Shown here: positions 1-10,384 of the stretch, one piece after another
How the letters are laid out: every line of letters starts with the position of its first letter
How positions within the stretch are numbered: position 1 is the first letter of the stretch
DNA from: Isochrysis galbana
Lineage: Eukaryota > Haptophyta > Isochrysidales > Isochrysidaceae
Direction of reading: 5' to 3'
Assembly (NCBI GenBank): GCA_018136815.1
Contig: CM030940.1
Coordinates: 3,280,601-3,344,600 of the forward strand
DNA length: 64,000 bases
Position numbers and translations under genes: made by a program
The notes under the pieces: generated by a model
The model's database searches: none
Seen by the model: the letters and a program-made list of their open reading frames with translations, nothing else
What the model was told of the DNA's origin: nothing

Positions 1-529
1 GGCCAGCCAGCAATTGCCGTCGTCGAGCTCCTCTCACCCACTGGTGGTGCGCTCCGCCCACCGGTCGCGTGGGCAGACCTCTACAGGTGCTACGCGGGCG
101 TGCGCCATGCAGGACGTCACATGAAGGTGCTGTGGGAGGAGGAGGCTATGCAGCTGCGACTGCTTGAGGCGCTCGTCTACTTGTTGCAAGCGTGAGCGTC
201 AGGCCCTCGCCCCCGCTCGGCCTTGCTCGCCGCCGGCCTCAGCTTATCGGCTTGCTCAGTGCACTACCAGTTTGCAACTATCCCACTCTTTTTGACTGAT
301 CAACACGTGTGCCCTTTGTAGTTGGCTGCATGCAGCCTCATCCTCCAACATAGAGAGGCGCACGCTGATTGCCGCACAACGTGACCTTGCCATTGTGGCA
401 GACATCGACGCACATGTGATTCGATTGGGTGGCGACTTCGCGTCCCGTGCTGCCACGCAACCCCAGGTCGCCGCCCGCATGCGTGCCGAGCTCAGGGATT
501 TACGTGGGGCCATCTCGGCGCTCTGGTAG
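1..529 (+). CDS. 3' end of an unrecognised gene, two exons (partial)
   Basis: The reading frame is open from the first base of the window, so the 5' part lies outside. Exon 1-191 has a donor reading GTGAGC at 192; the acceptor is TTTGTAG at 315-321; the last exon is 322-529, ending in TAG. The splice keeps the frame (GC + T). The visible 132 residues are mostly helical and rich in Ala, Leu and Arg, with a segment reading NIERRTLIAAQRDLAIVADI and a C-terminus ending ISALW. It looks like a coiled-coil tail, but no family is recognised. The exon structure is inferred from frame and splice signals only. Confidence 0.45.
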
Positions 530-1288
530 CCACAACCAATCGCCGAAGAGGATGCGAAGCCGGCGGGCGAACGACGGAGAGTTGCCCGGCGTATGACAAG
601 TGGATGAAGGATGGTTGGAGTGGGAGTTGAAGTACTATCGGTGTGTTAGCCAAGACATGCGATAGGCTTGGCGTAATTTGAGCAGGGCATATCTTCCGGA
701 GGTGTTGTCTCCGTGCCCATTGGCGAAAGAAAACTTCCGTAATATTCTCGCGCCAAGCGCGCGGCCCTGGGCCCGTTACTTTGTAGCGCCATCATTCCCT
801 TTATCATCCTGCGCCTTGCGGCCGCACTCCCGCTTCGTTCGCTACATAGATTAGGGGCCCGGGATGTGGATCGAGCCTAGGCCTACCTTTGCGGGCTCCT
901 AGCCGTAGTGTTTGTGGCGTTTGCGTTTGCAAAGGGTATAATGCCTTGCGGCGTGTCCATGGGCACATCACCCACACGGGCGGTCGTGACTGCAAGTGAG
1001 GAGGGAGGCAGAGGTGGAGGTGGGGGGGGGACTCTTGTTGATTGTTGATCCGGAGGCCCACATTTTTATCGTGGGACCGGGGGAAGATCTCCCCTAGTCT
1101 CTCTCCCCGCTCGAATCTGAATCCGAAGCAGAGCGATGGCGACCGACCCGCATGATAGGCAGACCTTCGCCGTGCTCCAGCGAGAGCACGGCGGTGGTCA
1201 GCCCCCCCTTGCCCCTTGTCGCTGGTGTTCGGACTAAATGGTCCGGAGACACCGGTCGGCGGTCTCACCGGTGTTTCATGCCACCGTA
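530..1288. other. Intergenic stretch with a decayed repeat end
   Basis: No gene is supported. At about 736-850 there is a degraded, reverse-oriented end of repeat family R1/T: AATATTCTCGCGCC followed by GCGCGCGGCCCTGG, resembling 39790-39820 and 62088-62110. The rest shows open frames on the minus strand with proline- and arginine-rich, non-conserved content that I do not trust. Confidence 0.4.
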
Positions 1289-2095
1289 CTACTAAATTCG
1301 AAGTTTATACTTGGTTGACCCATGGGGGGGCACGAGCGCACGAGCCCCGAGCCCCCCTTCCCTCCACTCCTCCCCTGCCATGGGGGAGGAACCACCCATC
1401 CTCCTGGCATGCCTGATGGCGCTTGCCAGGAGCCCACTGCCCACACTGCTCTGTTGACCCACTCTCTCACTCACGGGCTCGCCCCATTCGCCCATCCTGG
1501 CCAGTCGTGGTCAGCCCATTGCTCCAACTCCCCCTCCCCCCCTTGGTCGACAAGCAGACAGGTGCAGCGTGGGGGCCCAGAGGCCCAAGAGCGCCAGCGA
1601 GGGAGAGGCAGGGGAGGCCAGGGCCCAGCCCGAGCCTGAGCCTCCTCTGCCCCCTGAGTTGGCCTCCAAGAGCCTCCAGGGGGCGCCAGAGGGCAGCTGG
1701 AGGCCTGCCGCAGGCGCGCCATCGCGCGTGCCGCAGGAGAGGGGAGAGAGAGCGCGGAGAAGGGGGTGGGCGGAGCGAGAGCTCCGCTCACCGAAAAATA
1801 GGTAAGTCCCGCTCTTCTTTACAGGATAAGTCGGGACAGAGTCGGCCGCCCACTCGGAGACACAGGAGGAAGGGGGGGAAAGATCACGGGGGGGGGGGGG
1901 GGGGGGCACCGGACCATATCTTAGCCCTTCACACCCCTATCCCCCTAGTAGTGTTCGAGGGGAGCCGCCTGATGGCGGGGGGAGAAGGGCCGGAGGAGTG
2001 GGGGTGTAGAAAGAAAGTATGCTACGTTCTACGTGTAGTAGGTAGTGGTTCCATTCGCCGCGAGTGCGGTAAGAATATTATAATTTTTTTCATGC
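1289..2095 (+). repeat. Repeat R1, near full-length copy
   Basis: R1 is defined by an A end (palindromic AACTAAGTTTATACTTAGTT-like word, then CCATGGGGGGGCACGAG) and a B end (CGTAGGAAACTTTCTACACC on one strand, finishing near TTAAAAGGTTT). This copy runs A to B. It is almost colinear with the opposite-strand copy at 40546-41282, including the GTCGACAAGCAGACAGGTGC block, a G-rich run and the CCGGACCATATC block. The overlapping open frames on both strands are low-complexity and are not regarded as genes. Confidence 0.7.
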
Positions 2096-3198
2096 CACCG
2101 CACTCGGCCGATTTCTGCTTTACCTGCCCACGCAGCATGACCGCCAGCCCCACCCCACACCACTTCCAGCCCCAACCCGAGGAGGATGACACCGGCTTGC
2201 TGGCTGGCCTACGCGCTCCTACGCGCAGAGTCACCCCATCCAGGCTATTGATTGGCTATTGGTACACTTCCTCCCAACCCCGCAGACAACCCACCCGCCA
2301 CCCGCGCGCTCGGGAATCGTGGCGAGCATTGCCATAAGCCCTCTTCGCGCGCTGCGCTGCCACCGCAGGCCGCAGGTGCCCACCGAGGAGGTGGGAACGC
2401 TGCGTCCCTCTCCTCCTCCCCGCCGTCTCTACCTGCTGCCGCAACCGCCACCCTCGGCCCTCGGCCCGCCTCCGCCTTCTCCACCTCTCCACTGCCACTG
2501 CCCCCCTAACCCTCGCAGCTCGCCGCCTTCGACTCATCGCCACTGCCCGCGCCCTCGCCCTCGAACTAGCGATCGACCCTTCCGGAATCATTTTGATTGC
2601 GATTGCGAGGCCGTTCGTTCTTCGTTCGTTCCTTAGTTGGTGCTCGTACTTTGTACTATCGCCGTTTCGTGGTTTGTTTTGTTTTCGATAGGATGCTGAG
2701 GAGCATTAGCATTAGGTGAGTATACTTGTGCGCATCATGATGCACTATGACTATGAACAAAGATAGCGCGCGCAGCGTTGCTGCTGATGGTCGAGCAATG
2801 AGATGGAGCAGAGCATAGTGGGCTCAAAATGCCAATGCGCAGTGCTGACACCACCATACCCACGCAGAATCTTGATACCGCAACGAGGAACTGAGATGGT
2901 CCCACTTGTCTCGTCTACATGCAAGCACAAACCCGTGCAGTTCTCCACTCTATTCCTTGTCGACTCGTGCCACCACGCAAAAAAATGCACTAATTGGCCA
3001 ATCCACAACGTAAATCTTCTCCAACAATAAGCAGCAATGTAAGGGATGGGCCCGGCGGCTTGGTGCACCGCTTTAGGCGTATTGACCTCAAGTTGTTCCA
3101 TGCTTTACGGAGCCGCATTATGCCAAGAGCACGTGCCCATTTCGGCACGCCGAGCAATTTACAGCCGACCGTCTCGCCGCGGTGAGAAATCCTAGACC
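2096..3198. other. Gene-free stretch downstream of the protease gene
   Basis: The stretch begins with 500 bp of C-rich sequence, followed by more balanced sequence. Short open frames occur on both strands, but none shows a recognisable domain or splice-supported extension. Position 2645-2665 has CGTACTTTGTAC, a short GTAC repeat like those upstream of other genes here. Confidence 0.35.
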
Positions 3199-6042
3199 TC
3201 ACGCAAGGATCGCTGCATGCACAACGAGGGTCCGAGAATTGCGGATGAAACGAGCCCGTTGCCTACTTTCATCCGTCTTGCGAGGCCAATCTACGTGCAG
3301 TCTGTATCCCGGTGACTCGAATACGTAGCTATCTGAGGAGACGAAGGACTTGACCTCGTCGCTCGCCTTGCTCACAAGGGACTCCTCCGTGGGCAGCCAG
3401 ATGGTCAGTTTGTAGTGCGCAGCACCATCGAAAACCTTGGCAATCCCAGAATCTTCGACAACTTCATTCTTTGGGCAGACAACACTGGAAGGGGATGCCG
3501 GTATGCCACTACCCGGAGCTGGAGGCGGCGAGCGCGCTGTCGGCAGCTTGCCCTGTATACTGCCGCCACATGTTTGCACGCCGACAGCGGGCGCATCGCA
3601 CGCGCCATCCGTTTCTGCTGTCCCCATCTCACTCACATCGTGTTGCGATTCTGCCATTTTGAGGTTGTTCATCCCTCTGGTGACCATCACCTTCCCATCT
3701 GTTGACGTCTCTGCATCATAGGGAGGACATGTTGCATCGATTGCAGGGCTCGTCTCGACAACAGCGCAGGTGGAGCCGGAATCTGACGATGTCGATGCAG
3801 ATGGAGTTGACGCGCGCTGTGGGCTCGACGATTTCTGATCGGCAAAAGAATCCTCCTCTCTTGCAAGCTTCATGTAGAAGAGCATGTACGCATTGACTCG
3901 AGAAACAGTTTCCCAAGTTGTCCTTGTCACCTCTTCGTCGTCGATGAGAAACCAGTCATCGCCACACCTGACGTATGCTATGTAATGTCCTGCATTGACG
4001 GAGTTCATCAACCCGCGGTGAACGACGACGCCAGTCAGCCCATACATGCATGGTCCATCAGCAAGCGGGCGCTGCTGTGCAGACCAGATCTGACGCGAGT
4101 CTTCCTCGCCATCTCCCCTGCCAACGCTGTTCATTGAATTTGGTTCAATGAAAGGGGCAAGGTCGAGAGTCTCCTCAAACGTGACTGGCTTGGAAAGCTT
4201 GCCAAAGTGGCCACCGCAAAACCGCTTGATCGCCAGCGCAAGGACGCGCGGCGCATCAGCCAGCGCCTCACGCATGCAAATGCGCTTGCCCCCCATGTCG
4301 GCAGCCTTCCGGTGGCATCGGTCGCATCTGTAATCTTGGATCTCCACCGGAGAGATGAAGTAGCGAAGCAAATCTTCGATAGTCTCGCTCGCTCCCTCGA
4401 CCACGCCAACCTTCTCACCCACCCGTTGCGCCGCCCCGCGCACCCATGCTCGGATCCCAGAGCTTGAATCGTCATTCACCCCATTTGGTGCATGCATGGG
4501 CAACATGAAGGCCACCGAACGCTCCGCGCGACCGGGTGTCTTGTATCCGCACCCCTCACATTCGACTACGTTTACGAGTAACGAGCCGAACAAGTGATGC
4601 TGCAGCGTCATGCACTCTTGGGCATCCTGTAGGTCGTGCGAATCGTGCTCTGGTGCTCCTTTGAGATTCGACACAAGCATGCGGTCAAGGAGAAGCGCCA
4701 TGAACTCGTGGGCGTCATGCATGTGTCCAAAATCCATTCCCACGTCTTCAGTTAGCATGCGACGTGCGAGGGTTCTAGGAGCGATCCACTTGCCCTTAGG
4801 GCATCGCGCGTACTGCTGCACCAGATCTTCCAAATCACACACAACACATGCCGATTCATGACACTCATGTTTGTGGTGCCCCTCGATGAGGTAATGCCAT
4901 AGAGGTCCATGGAATAGGCACTGGAGGATGCAGTTGAGGAAGCAGGTGTTGCCAATATTGGCCATACCAGTGCAGGGTATGGACGCCACTGCGTCGTTGT
5001 CAATATTCTTCTCGATCGCCTCATCTGGCTTGAACGGTTGCCATGGGCGCGGCTTGCGCACAACCAGCTTAGGTGCCGGCTTGGACGTTGTGCCACACGT
5101 GCTCTTGTGGCCTGCATTCCAGTCTGAGATGGGGAGGAGACGGGCATGCTCAGGTCATCATTGTCAGAAATCTCTTCGGTGGCAACGCCCATAGTGGCAG
5201 AGCTTCCTGTGAGATGGAGCAAAGTGAGGCGAAGAGGCAGAAGGTTGCAAGCAAGAGACAGAGTGGAGTGATCGGGCTAGCAAGATAGAGTACTGTGTAG
5301 AGCGGTGTGGCAGGGCTACAACTGGAGTGGCAGAGCGCGTAGCACTGCGGCAGAGGGAGAGCGGGGAGAGGGGGTGGGGGGTGGGGAAGGGAGGGAGAGG
5401 GAGAGGGAGAGGGAGGGAGGGAGGGAGGGAGGGAGGCGGAAGGAGAGGGAGAGGGAGAGGGGGAGGCAGAAGGAGAGGGAGGGAGGGAAGGAGGGAGGGA
5501 GGGAGAGGGAGAGGGAGAGGGAGAGGGAGAGGGAGAGGGAGAGGGAGAGGGAGAGGGAGAGGGAGAGGGAGAGGGAGAGGGAGAGGGAGAGGGAGAGGGA
5601 GAGGGAGAGGGAAAGGGAGAGGGAGAGGGAGAGGGAGAGGGAGAGGGAGAGAGAGAGGGAGAGGGAGAGGGAGAGGCAGGGAGGGAGAGAGGGAGGGAGG
5701 GAGGGAGAGGAAGAGGGGGGGGAAGGGGGAGGGAGGGAGGGAGGGAGAGGGGGGGGGGCGAGAGGGGGAAAGCGAGAGGGGGAGAGCGAGAGGGGGGGGG
5801 GCAGGCAGGGAGAGAGAGAGTGCGAAGAGCGACCGCGGCGCACCTCTGCGTTGGCAGGCCTGGGAGCAGTAGTTGGCGAGCTTGCACCGACCGCATCGCG
5901 TGGTCGACGGTTTATCGCAGACGCAGCACACGCGACGGCCTGCTGCGTTGGCGCCCACCGCCTGCATCCCTCTGCGGGCGGCTCTAGGGCTGGCCGCGAG
6001 AGAGTCTGCGGAGAGAGAGCAGGGAGAGAGAAGGATGGCCAC
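3199..6042 (-). CDS. Ubiquitin-specific protease with N-terminal MYND zinc finger
   Basis: Cysteine protease that removes ubiquitin from conjugates (USP/UCH, peptidase C19). Two exons, 6042-5844 and 5123-3199, give 707 residues. The intron 5843-5124 (GTGCGC...CTCAG) splits the MYND finger exactly: residues 39-66 read [20 protein letters not shown] then QACQRR, and exon 2 begins [10 protein letters not shown], restoring the MYND ending CQ-x2-DW-x2-HK-x2-C. The Cys box is [18 protein letters not shown], with catalytic Cys in GNTCF; the His box is NAGHYIAYV followed by [10 protein letters not shown] zinc-ribbon-like CEGCG...CDRC pair lies between. The architecture matches plant UBP15-19-type enzymes (family knowledge). 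The C-terminal roughly 200 residues are Ser/Thr-rich and unassigned. The exact start Met is uncertain; a second Met lies 25 codons in. Confidence 0.85.
5350..5815. repeat. GA-rich microsatellite (GGGAGA)n inside the USP intron
   Basis: About 465 bp of almost pure purine on the plus strand, largely GGGAGA hexamers with GGGA tetramer patches. In the gene's sense this is an uninterrupted pyrimidine tract within the 720-bp intron 5843-5124. It generates long open frames in several phases on both strands (Arg-Glu, Arg-Gly, Pro-Ser and Leu-Pro repeats). These are artefacts of the repeat. Confidence 0.9.
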
Positions 6043-6161
6043 GACGGAGAATATTCTACCTGTGGCCGGGGGCTCAACGCACCAAAAACAAAACGCTTCT
6101 CTGTGCGCCGCCCCGATGGAGATGGAGGCGCGCGGCGCGCGCAGCTGGATGCAGCCTGGAG

Positions 6162-6666
6162 AGCCTAGATGTTAAACACAGGAACAGTGTGTTTCTACGG
6201 AAGTCAAAAACAGTGTTTTTCACCGTGTTTCTAGGAGACCCCCATGTCCGGAACAGAGGGTTGCGCGCTGCGCGCGCGCGGTGAGTGAGCGTGCGAGCGA
6301 GGCCATAGCCATAGCATTATCAATCCCGCCACTTGATTGCCTATTGCCTGGCCTCCCACCTGCACCACTACACCACTAGCTACCACCACCTACCACCTAG
6401 CACCTAGTTGGATGCAAGACAATCAATCATCAATCACAATCATGCTTGACAGTTACTATTACAATTACACTCCCACAGGAACTACCGGTAGCTGTGAGCT
6501 GTGAGCCTACGGGAGATGGATATAAATATATATGTATAATATACTACTATATATATATATGACCCGGTGTTTTCGGTACTGTGTTTCACCGTGTTTCCAA
6601 AAAAGCCAAAAACAGCTGTTTTTGGTGTGTTTCTAGACCTAACCCACCGTGTTTAACATCTAGGCT
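6162..6666. mobile_element. MITE with 18-bp perfect terminal inverted repeats
   Basis: The termini are AGCCTAGATGTTAAACAC at 6162-6179 and its exact reverse complement at 6649-6666. There is no coding content. Subterminal regions repeat GTGTTTCT/GTGTTTTT words and AAAACAGNTGTTTTT-type palindromes. A related right end lies at 29600-29690 (TTTCTAGACCT, then ACATCTAGG). No clear target-site duplication was seen, so the superfamily is not assigned. Confidence 0.75.
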
Positions 6667-7690
6667 GAAGAGAGCTCTCATTTACACCTAGGATGAGCTC
6701 CTGGGTCCAACCAGGTGAGAAGCTATGCCTTGTTGAAGTTAGCTGCCCACACCTACGTCTATCGGGCCATGGGGGCTCAACGCACCAGCGCACGCGCACC
6801 ACTGCCTCGCCATTCACAGCCACTCACAGCCCTCAGCACACAGTCAGGCAGGGCCCCTGGGGTACTGCCTGGTGCACCCCCATCAACTTTCAATCTTAAC
6901 ATAACGGTTCACACCGCATCGCGCGCGCAGCACGCTACTGTGAACCACTTTCACCTACTCGAATCTACGCGTGCGCGCTTCTCAGGTTGCTCGACCTGAT
7001 CATCTTGGACTGTAACTGCAGAAGCGGTCGCTCATGCTGTCTCTACAGGTGTGCGTGGCTCGGCTGGGGTGACAGGAAGAGAGTCTTGCGTGCCTTGCGC
7101 CGTCCCGCCCTCAGAGCCTTGCACCGGAGTGCAACAAGCCATCGCGGCCGTTGTGACTGGTGGCATGAGTGCGAGCGGCGGCGCTGACACCCATTTCGTC
7201 TCCACTGGTGCGTGCAGGTAGCTTCGGGATGATGGGGGGGGCAAGAATTTTGCGTGAAACGCTCGCGACATCAACTCCAAGGCTAACAAGCACCGCTTTG
7301 TTCGACCTCACGAAGTTGCCGAAGACTTTCGTTGACATGCTCTCAACACATTGAGTGGCATGAAGCCGAGCTGGCGGAGGTCAACGAGAGGCTGCTCCAA
7401 GGTGAGACGCTCCGCCTCCTCTATAGCTACGCCTGCCTTTTCCTTTTCACAGCTTCAGCCTCCTTTCCCTTGCGCTTCACCTCGCGGGTGAGCCGGCGCT
7501 CTTCCGCCTCCATTTCACTGCGCGTCTGTCTGCAGCCTGCTTATCCAGCCTTGCCTCCAAATCGATCCCGGAGAGATCGGTTACATCACCCCACAGCCAC
7601 TACACACTACACACTCTTCAAAAGAGACTCACGGCCTCGCTCCCTGTCTGCTTCAGGTGATCAAACCCTCGGCTGCCAGGCTGGGTGAGA
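6667..7690. other. No confident gene
   Basis: Mixed sequence with small open frames. A short plus-strand helical piece at about 7340-7400 (WHEAELAEVNERLLQ) followed by GTGAGA could be an exon, with an acceptor near 7652, but no family is recognised and the flanking frames are not convincing. Confidence 0.3.
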
Positions 7691-8500
7691 CGCGCGCAGA
7701 GTCAACGGCGTTTGCTACAGCAGCTGGGTGCCCTCGAAGAGCGTTTTGGCCTGGCAGGCTTCTCACTGCCGTCCAACAGATCGCGCCAACAAAAAACGAA
7801 AGACAGACTCTTTGTATACTCCGGGATAACAACCCCCGGCAGCCTGCAAGCCCTATACATAATTTCATGGAGATACATCATACAAGTCTTCTACAAAGTG
7901 GAATTTGACGCACACAAATTCCGCTACATACCCATACTAGAATCCACCATCACGAGATTCATTCACGACCCTAGTGAGAGGGTGGAGACCAGCAGCCAGC
8001 AAAGGAACACGATGCTCATTCCGCACCCAGAGGGCGACTCAGGGAAGGAAGCCGAAAATCAAAAGCACAATTGAGCTGAGCACACCCGTTTTCACCGAAG
8101 ACAACAAAGGCAAACTCACGCTGGGAGACAACCTCTGGCTCGTGGCACATGCGCTGGACATCACCGACAGACTGACCTGAAGAACACAAGACCCGACAAA
8201 CAAAAGCAAACACCGAGGAAAAAAGACGACGGTGCCCTAGAAGACACCCGGAAACCAAAGACAGCACACGGAATCAGCCCGGCCACTTAGCGGAACAGGA
8301 GGCGGATGTGAGGATCTCACCGCAAAGGACCGGGACAGCCCGCCACATCCAACCACCCCCCAAGACCCGGGCCCCTTAGTAGTGCACGAGGGGAGACGCC
8401 GCAAGGCAGGTTGTTGAGGGATAGGAGAGGAGTGAAGGCGTGATAGCATAGCACGCTACTAGGCCACGCGTGGGGCGAGAATATTAAAAGGTTTTTTAGT
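7691..8500 (+). mobile_element. Family T: truncated retrotransposon-like 3' end, copy 1
   Basis: An open coding stretch at 7685-8074, whose frame then shifts near 8046, runs into a C-terminus reading RKPKIKST...ELSTPVF...DNLWLVAHALDI..RLT and a stop at 8180. The same C-terminus recurs at 25220-25362 and 60002-60138. A roughly 300-bp 3' untranslated part contains GTAGTGCACGAGGGGA and ends GAGAATATTAAAAGGTTTTT. Copies that share a 3' end and differ at the 5' end fit a LINE-like family, but no reverse transcriptase is visible here, so this is inference. Confidence 0.5.
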
Positions 8501-8644
8501 AACAATAATTCTCTAAAACTGCACTTTTATAATGGCGTGCGTGTGAGGGTCCACCGAGGTGATTTTTCGTCTAACTGGGTGGCCTGGCCCACGGCCACAA
8601 CTATACATGAAAATGACGAAAGGCACATCAACATGAGAATTTGA

Positions 8645-9253
8645 TCATCCGTCGTCATCATCAGTGAATGAGAGAGTACGTTTTTGCTCTTGTTCACGCT
8701 TGAGTTTCCTTTGCTTGTTCTTCATGTGAAGAGCCGACTTCTTCTCTTGCTCTTTATCCTCCTCGTGCGCTCTTTTTCTCGCAGCTTCGGCCTCGAGTTG
8801 TTCACGCTTCTGTCTGAATGCCGCTCCGCTCACAAGACCGACGGTCTGAGCGGTCAGTCGCTCCTCAACTAATCCCTCTTGCGCACACGAGAAACGCGCG
8901 TCGCCATCTAGCAAGGCCTGAGTCCATCCCTCCACTGACATGGACTTCTTCGCCAGATTCTTGACGAGCTTCTTCTCGTCCTTCGTATTTTTTCTTGCCG
9001 CTTTCAAAGCCGCCTCGGTTTCTTGACGTTGGCGCAGGTTGGCCTGCACTTCCTCATATGAGCCCTTGCCAGCCTCAAGCCGCCTGCCCTCATCAGTCAA
9101 TCGCTGCAGCTGGGCCTCAAGACGTGCCACCTCTCCAAGTGCACCCTTGGTCTTGGGCACACAGTGGCTTGAGTCGCGCTGGTGCGCGGCAATCGCGTCC
9201 TGCGACGAAGAGCGAAGCTGTTTTCCACATCGCTCGCAGATGGCGCCGGGCAT
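8645..9253 (-). CDS. C2H2 zinc finger fused to XAP5/FAM50-like N-terminal region
   Basis: A single-exon protein of 202 residues. Residues 6-28 form a C2H2 finger (CERCG...AAHQRDSSH). The rest is charged and coiled. Residues 115-202 follow the N-terminal half of FAM50/XAP5: a FSCAQEGLVEERLTAQTVGL block, then VSGAAFRQKREQLEAEAARK, a basic helix and the acidic end RTLSFTDDDDG, which mirrors the 'SLSF-acidic' stretch of FAM50. FAM50 proteins are nuclear and spliceosome-associated (family knowledge). The conserved C-terminal XAP5 domain is absent: the protein stops where it should begin, so this is either a short paralogue or a family variant. The AGTAGT/ACTACT palindrome cluster at 9312-9352 lies just upstream. 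Confidence 0.65.
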   Translation of the reverse strand: MPGAICERCGKQLRSSSQDAIAAHQRDSSHCVPKTKGALGEVARLEAQLQRLTDEGRRLEAGKGSYEEVQANLRQRQETEAALKAARKNTKDEKKLVKNLAKKSMSVEGWTQALLDGDARFSCAQEGLVEERLTAQTVGLVSGAAFRQKREQLEAEAARKRAHEEDKEQEKKSALHMKNKQRKLKREQEQKRTLSFTDDDDG

Positions 9254-9311
9254 CGAAGATCTGGGGCCGCTGCCGCCTCCACCGCGAAAGGAAGGGCGGC
9301 TCGTGAAAATA

Positions 9312-9352
9312 ATATAGTAGTAGTAAAACTACTAGCTCTAGTAGTACTACTT
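9312..9352. promoter_or_regulatory. AGTAGT/ACTACT palindrome cluster upstream of the zinc-finger gene
   Basis: Alternating AGTAGT and ACTACT words with a CTAGTAGTACTACT core, about 60-100 bp upstream of the minus-strand start at 9253. It belongs to the set of GTAC-centred palindromes seen upstream of several genes here. A promoter role is inferred from position only. Confidence 0.3.
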
Positions 9353-9494
9353 AATTAAACGAATGAGCATTAGCTTTAGCTTTAAAATTGTAGTCTTGTA
9401 GAGCATCTTGTTAGCTAGTACACCTAGCCACATACATTGGACGAGAGATGCACCAATCGCGCATAACCCCATCGCGAGGTAGGGGCTCCGTTGC

Positions 9495-9864
9495 CAAAAC
9501 TATCAGTAAACTGATAGGGTCATGGAGCGCGCGCCGCTCCCCTCTCTCGCTGCCGCCGCCGCCCTTGCCGAGATGGATGAACTACTGATGGACACGCCCC
9601 TGTCCGCTGTCGCCGAAGTTGAAGCGCCGAGGCGACCGCGCCAGGACGAGCCGCCCAGCCAGGTGGGCACAGGAGCCACCACGCCACGCGCCCTGCCTTC
9701 CCAGACAGAGACAGCACATGCGCACATGCCGTCTATGCGGAGTAGCCGACGAATCGTCAACCCATCTGGGCGAATGCCCGAGAAACTCGTCAGCATCTTC
9801 GAGACGCTCAATGCGGCGGCTCGATTCACGCCCGAACCGAATAGGAGCAGATAAAAAGCTATAA
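9495..9864 (+). pseudogene. Transposon fragment: 'MERAP' leader protein and RT-type zinc knuckle
   Basis: The sequence starts with a small inverted repeat (ACTATCAGTAAACTGATAG) and ATGGAGCGCGCGCC at 9522. The encoded N-terminus runs through RPRQDEPPSQVGTGATTP. A second copy is at 15590-15790 and a third leader, opposite strand, at about 38262-38300. In another frame, 9712-9790 encodes CRLCGVADESSTHLGEC, the C-x2-C-x8-H-x3-C knuckle typical of the region after reverse transcriptase in non-LTR elements (family knowledge). The frame change between the two parts marks it as decayed. Confidence 0.5.
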
Positions 9865-10384
9865 CAGGCAACCTACAACCTACCTCAGAGTAGCATTCCG
9901 CACTGGCTATGACATGGGCGTTAAGGCCCGCTATCATCTTGAGGAGAGCAGTGTGCTCTCGGTCGCGTTTCTCGTCTCGAAGTTGTTGAGCTTCGATCGC
10001 GGACTGCATGTAAGCGAGGCGACCGGCCAAGAGGTCGGCGACGGAAGGAGCCTCGCTCACTTGTTCCTTGTTCCCACGCGTCAGGTGTCGTTCCGTCAAT
10101 AGTGGGACATCAGTAGAATTGAGCGATCAAATGTCCACAGTTGTATTGTAGTTGTTTAACATTAGATCTTGTTAAAATTATAAGAGAGAGAGGCCGTCAA
10201 AGCTTCTTCGCTAATCACATCGGTGCACGCCGTGCATGGGCACGGCGCGATGTGCATCGGTCCCCCCGCGGATACGCCGTGCGCGCGCATGTCAACCCGT
10301 TCCATGTGTCAGTACGCGCACCGCTTTTGCGCGCTGCGTAATATGCGCGCTGCGTAATATGCGCGCTGCTTCATGTACGGTGTG

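Noticed and set aside
1216-2640. Large Pro/Arg/Ser-rich frames, for example 1423-2337
   Set aside because: They coincide with repeat R1 and its C-rich flank. The second full copy at 40546-41282 does not conserve any one frame.
5150-6170. Long open frames on both strands across the GA repeat (Arg-Glu, Arg-Gly, Pro-Ser and Leu-Pro proteins up to 290 residues)
   Set aside because: They arise because hexamer repeats rarely contain stops. The region is the intron of the MYND-USP gene, whose exons splice in frame around it.
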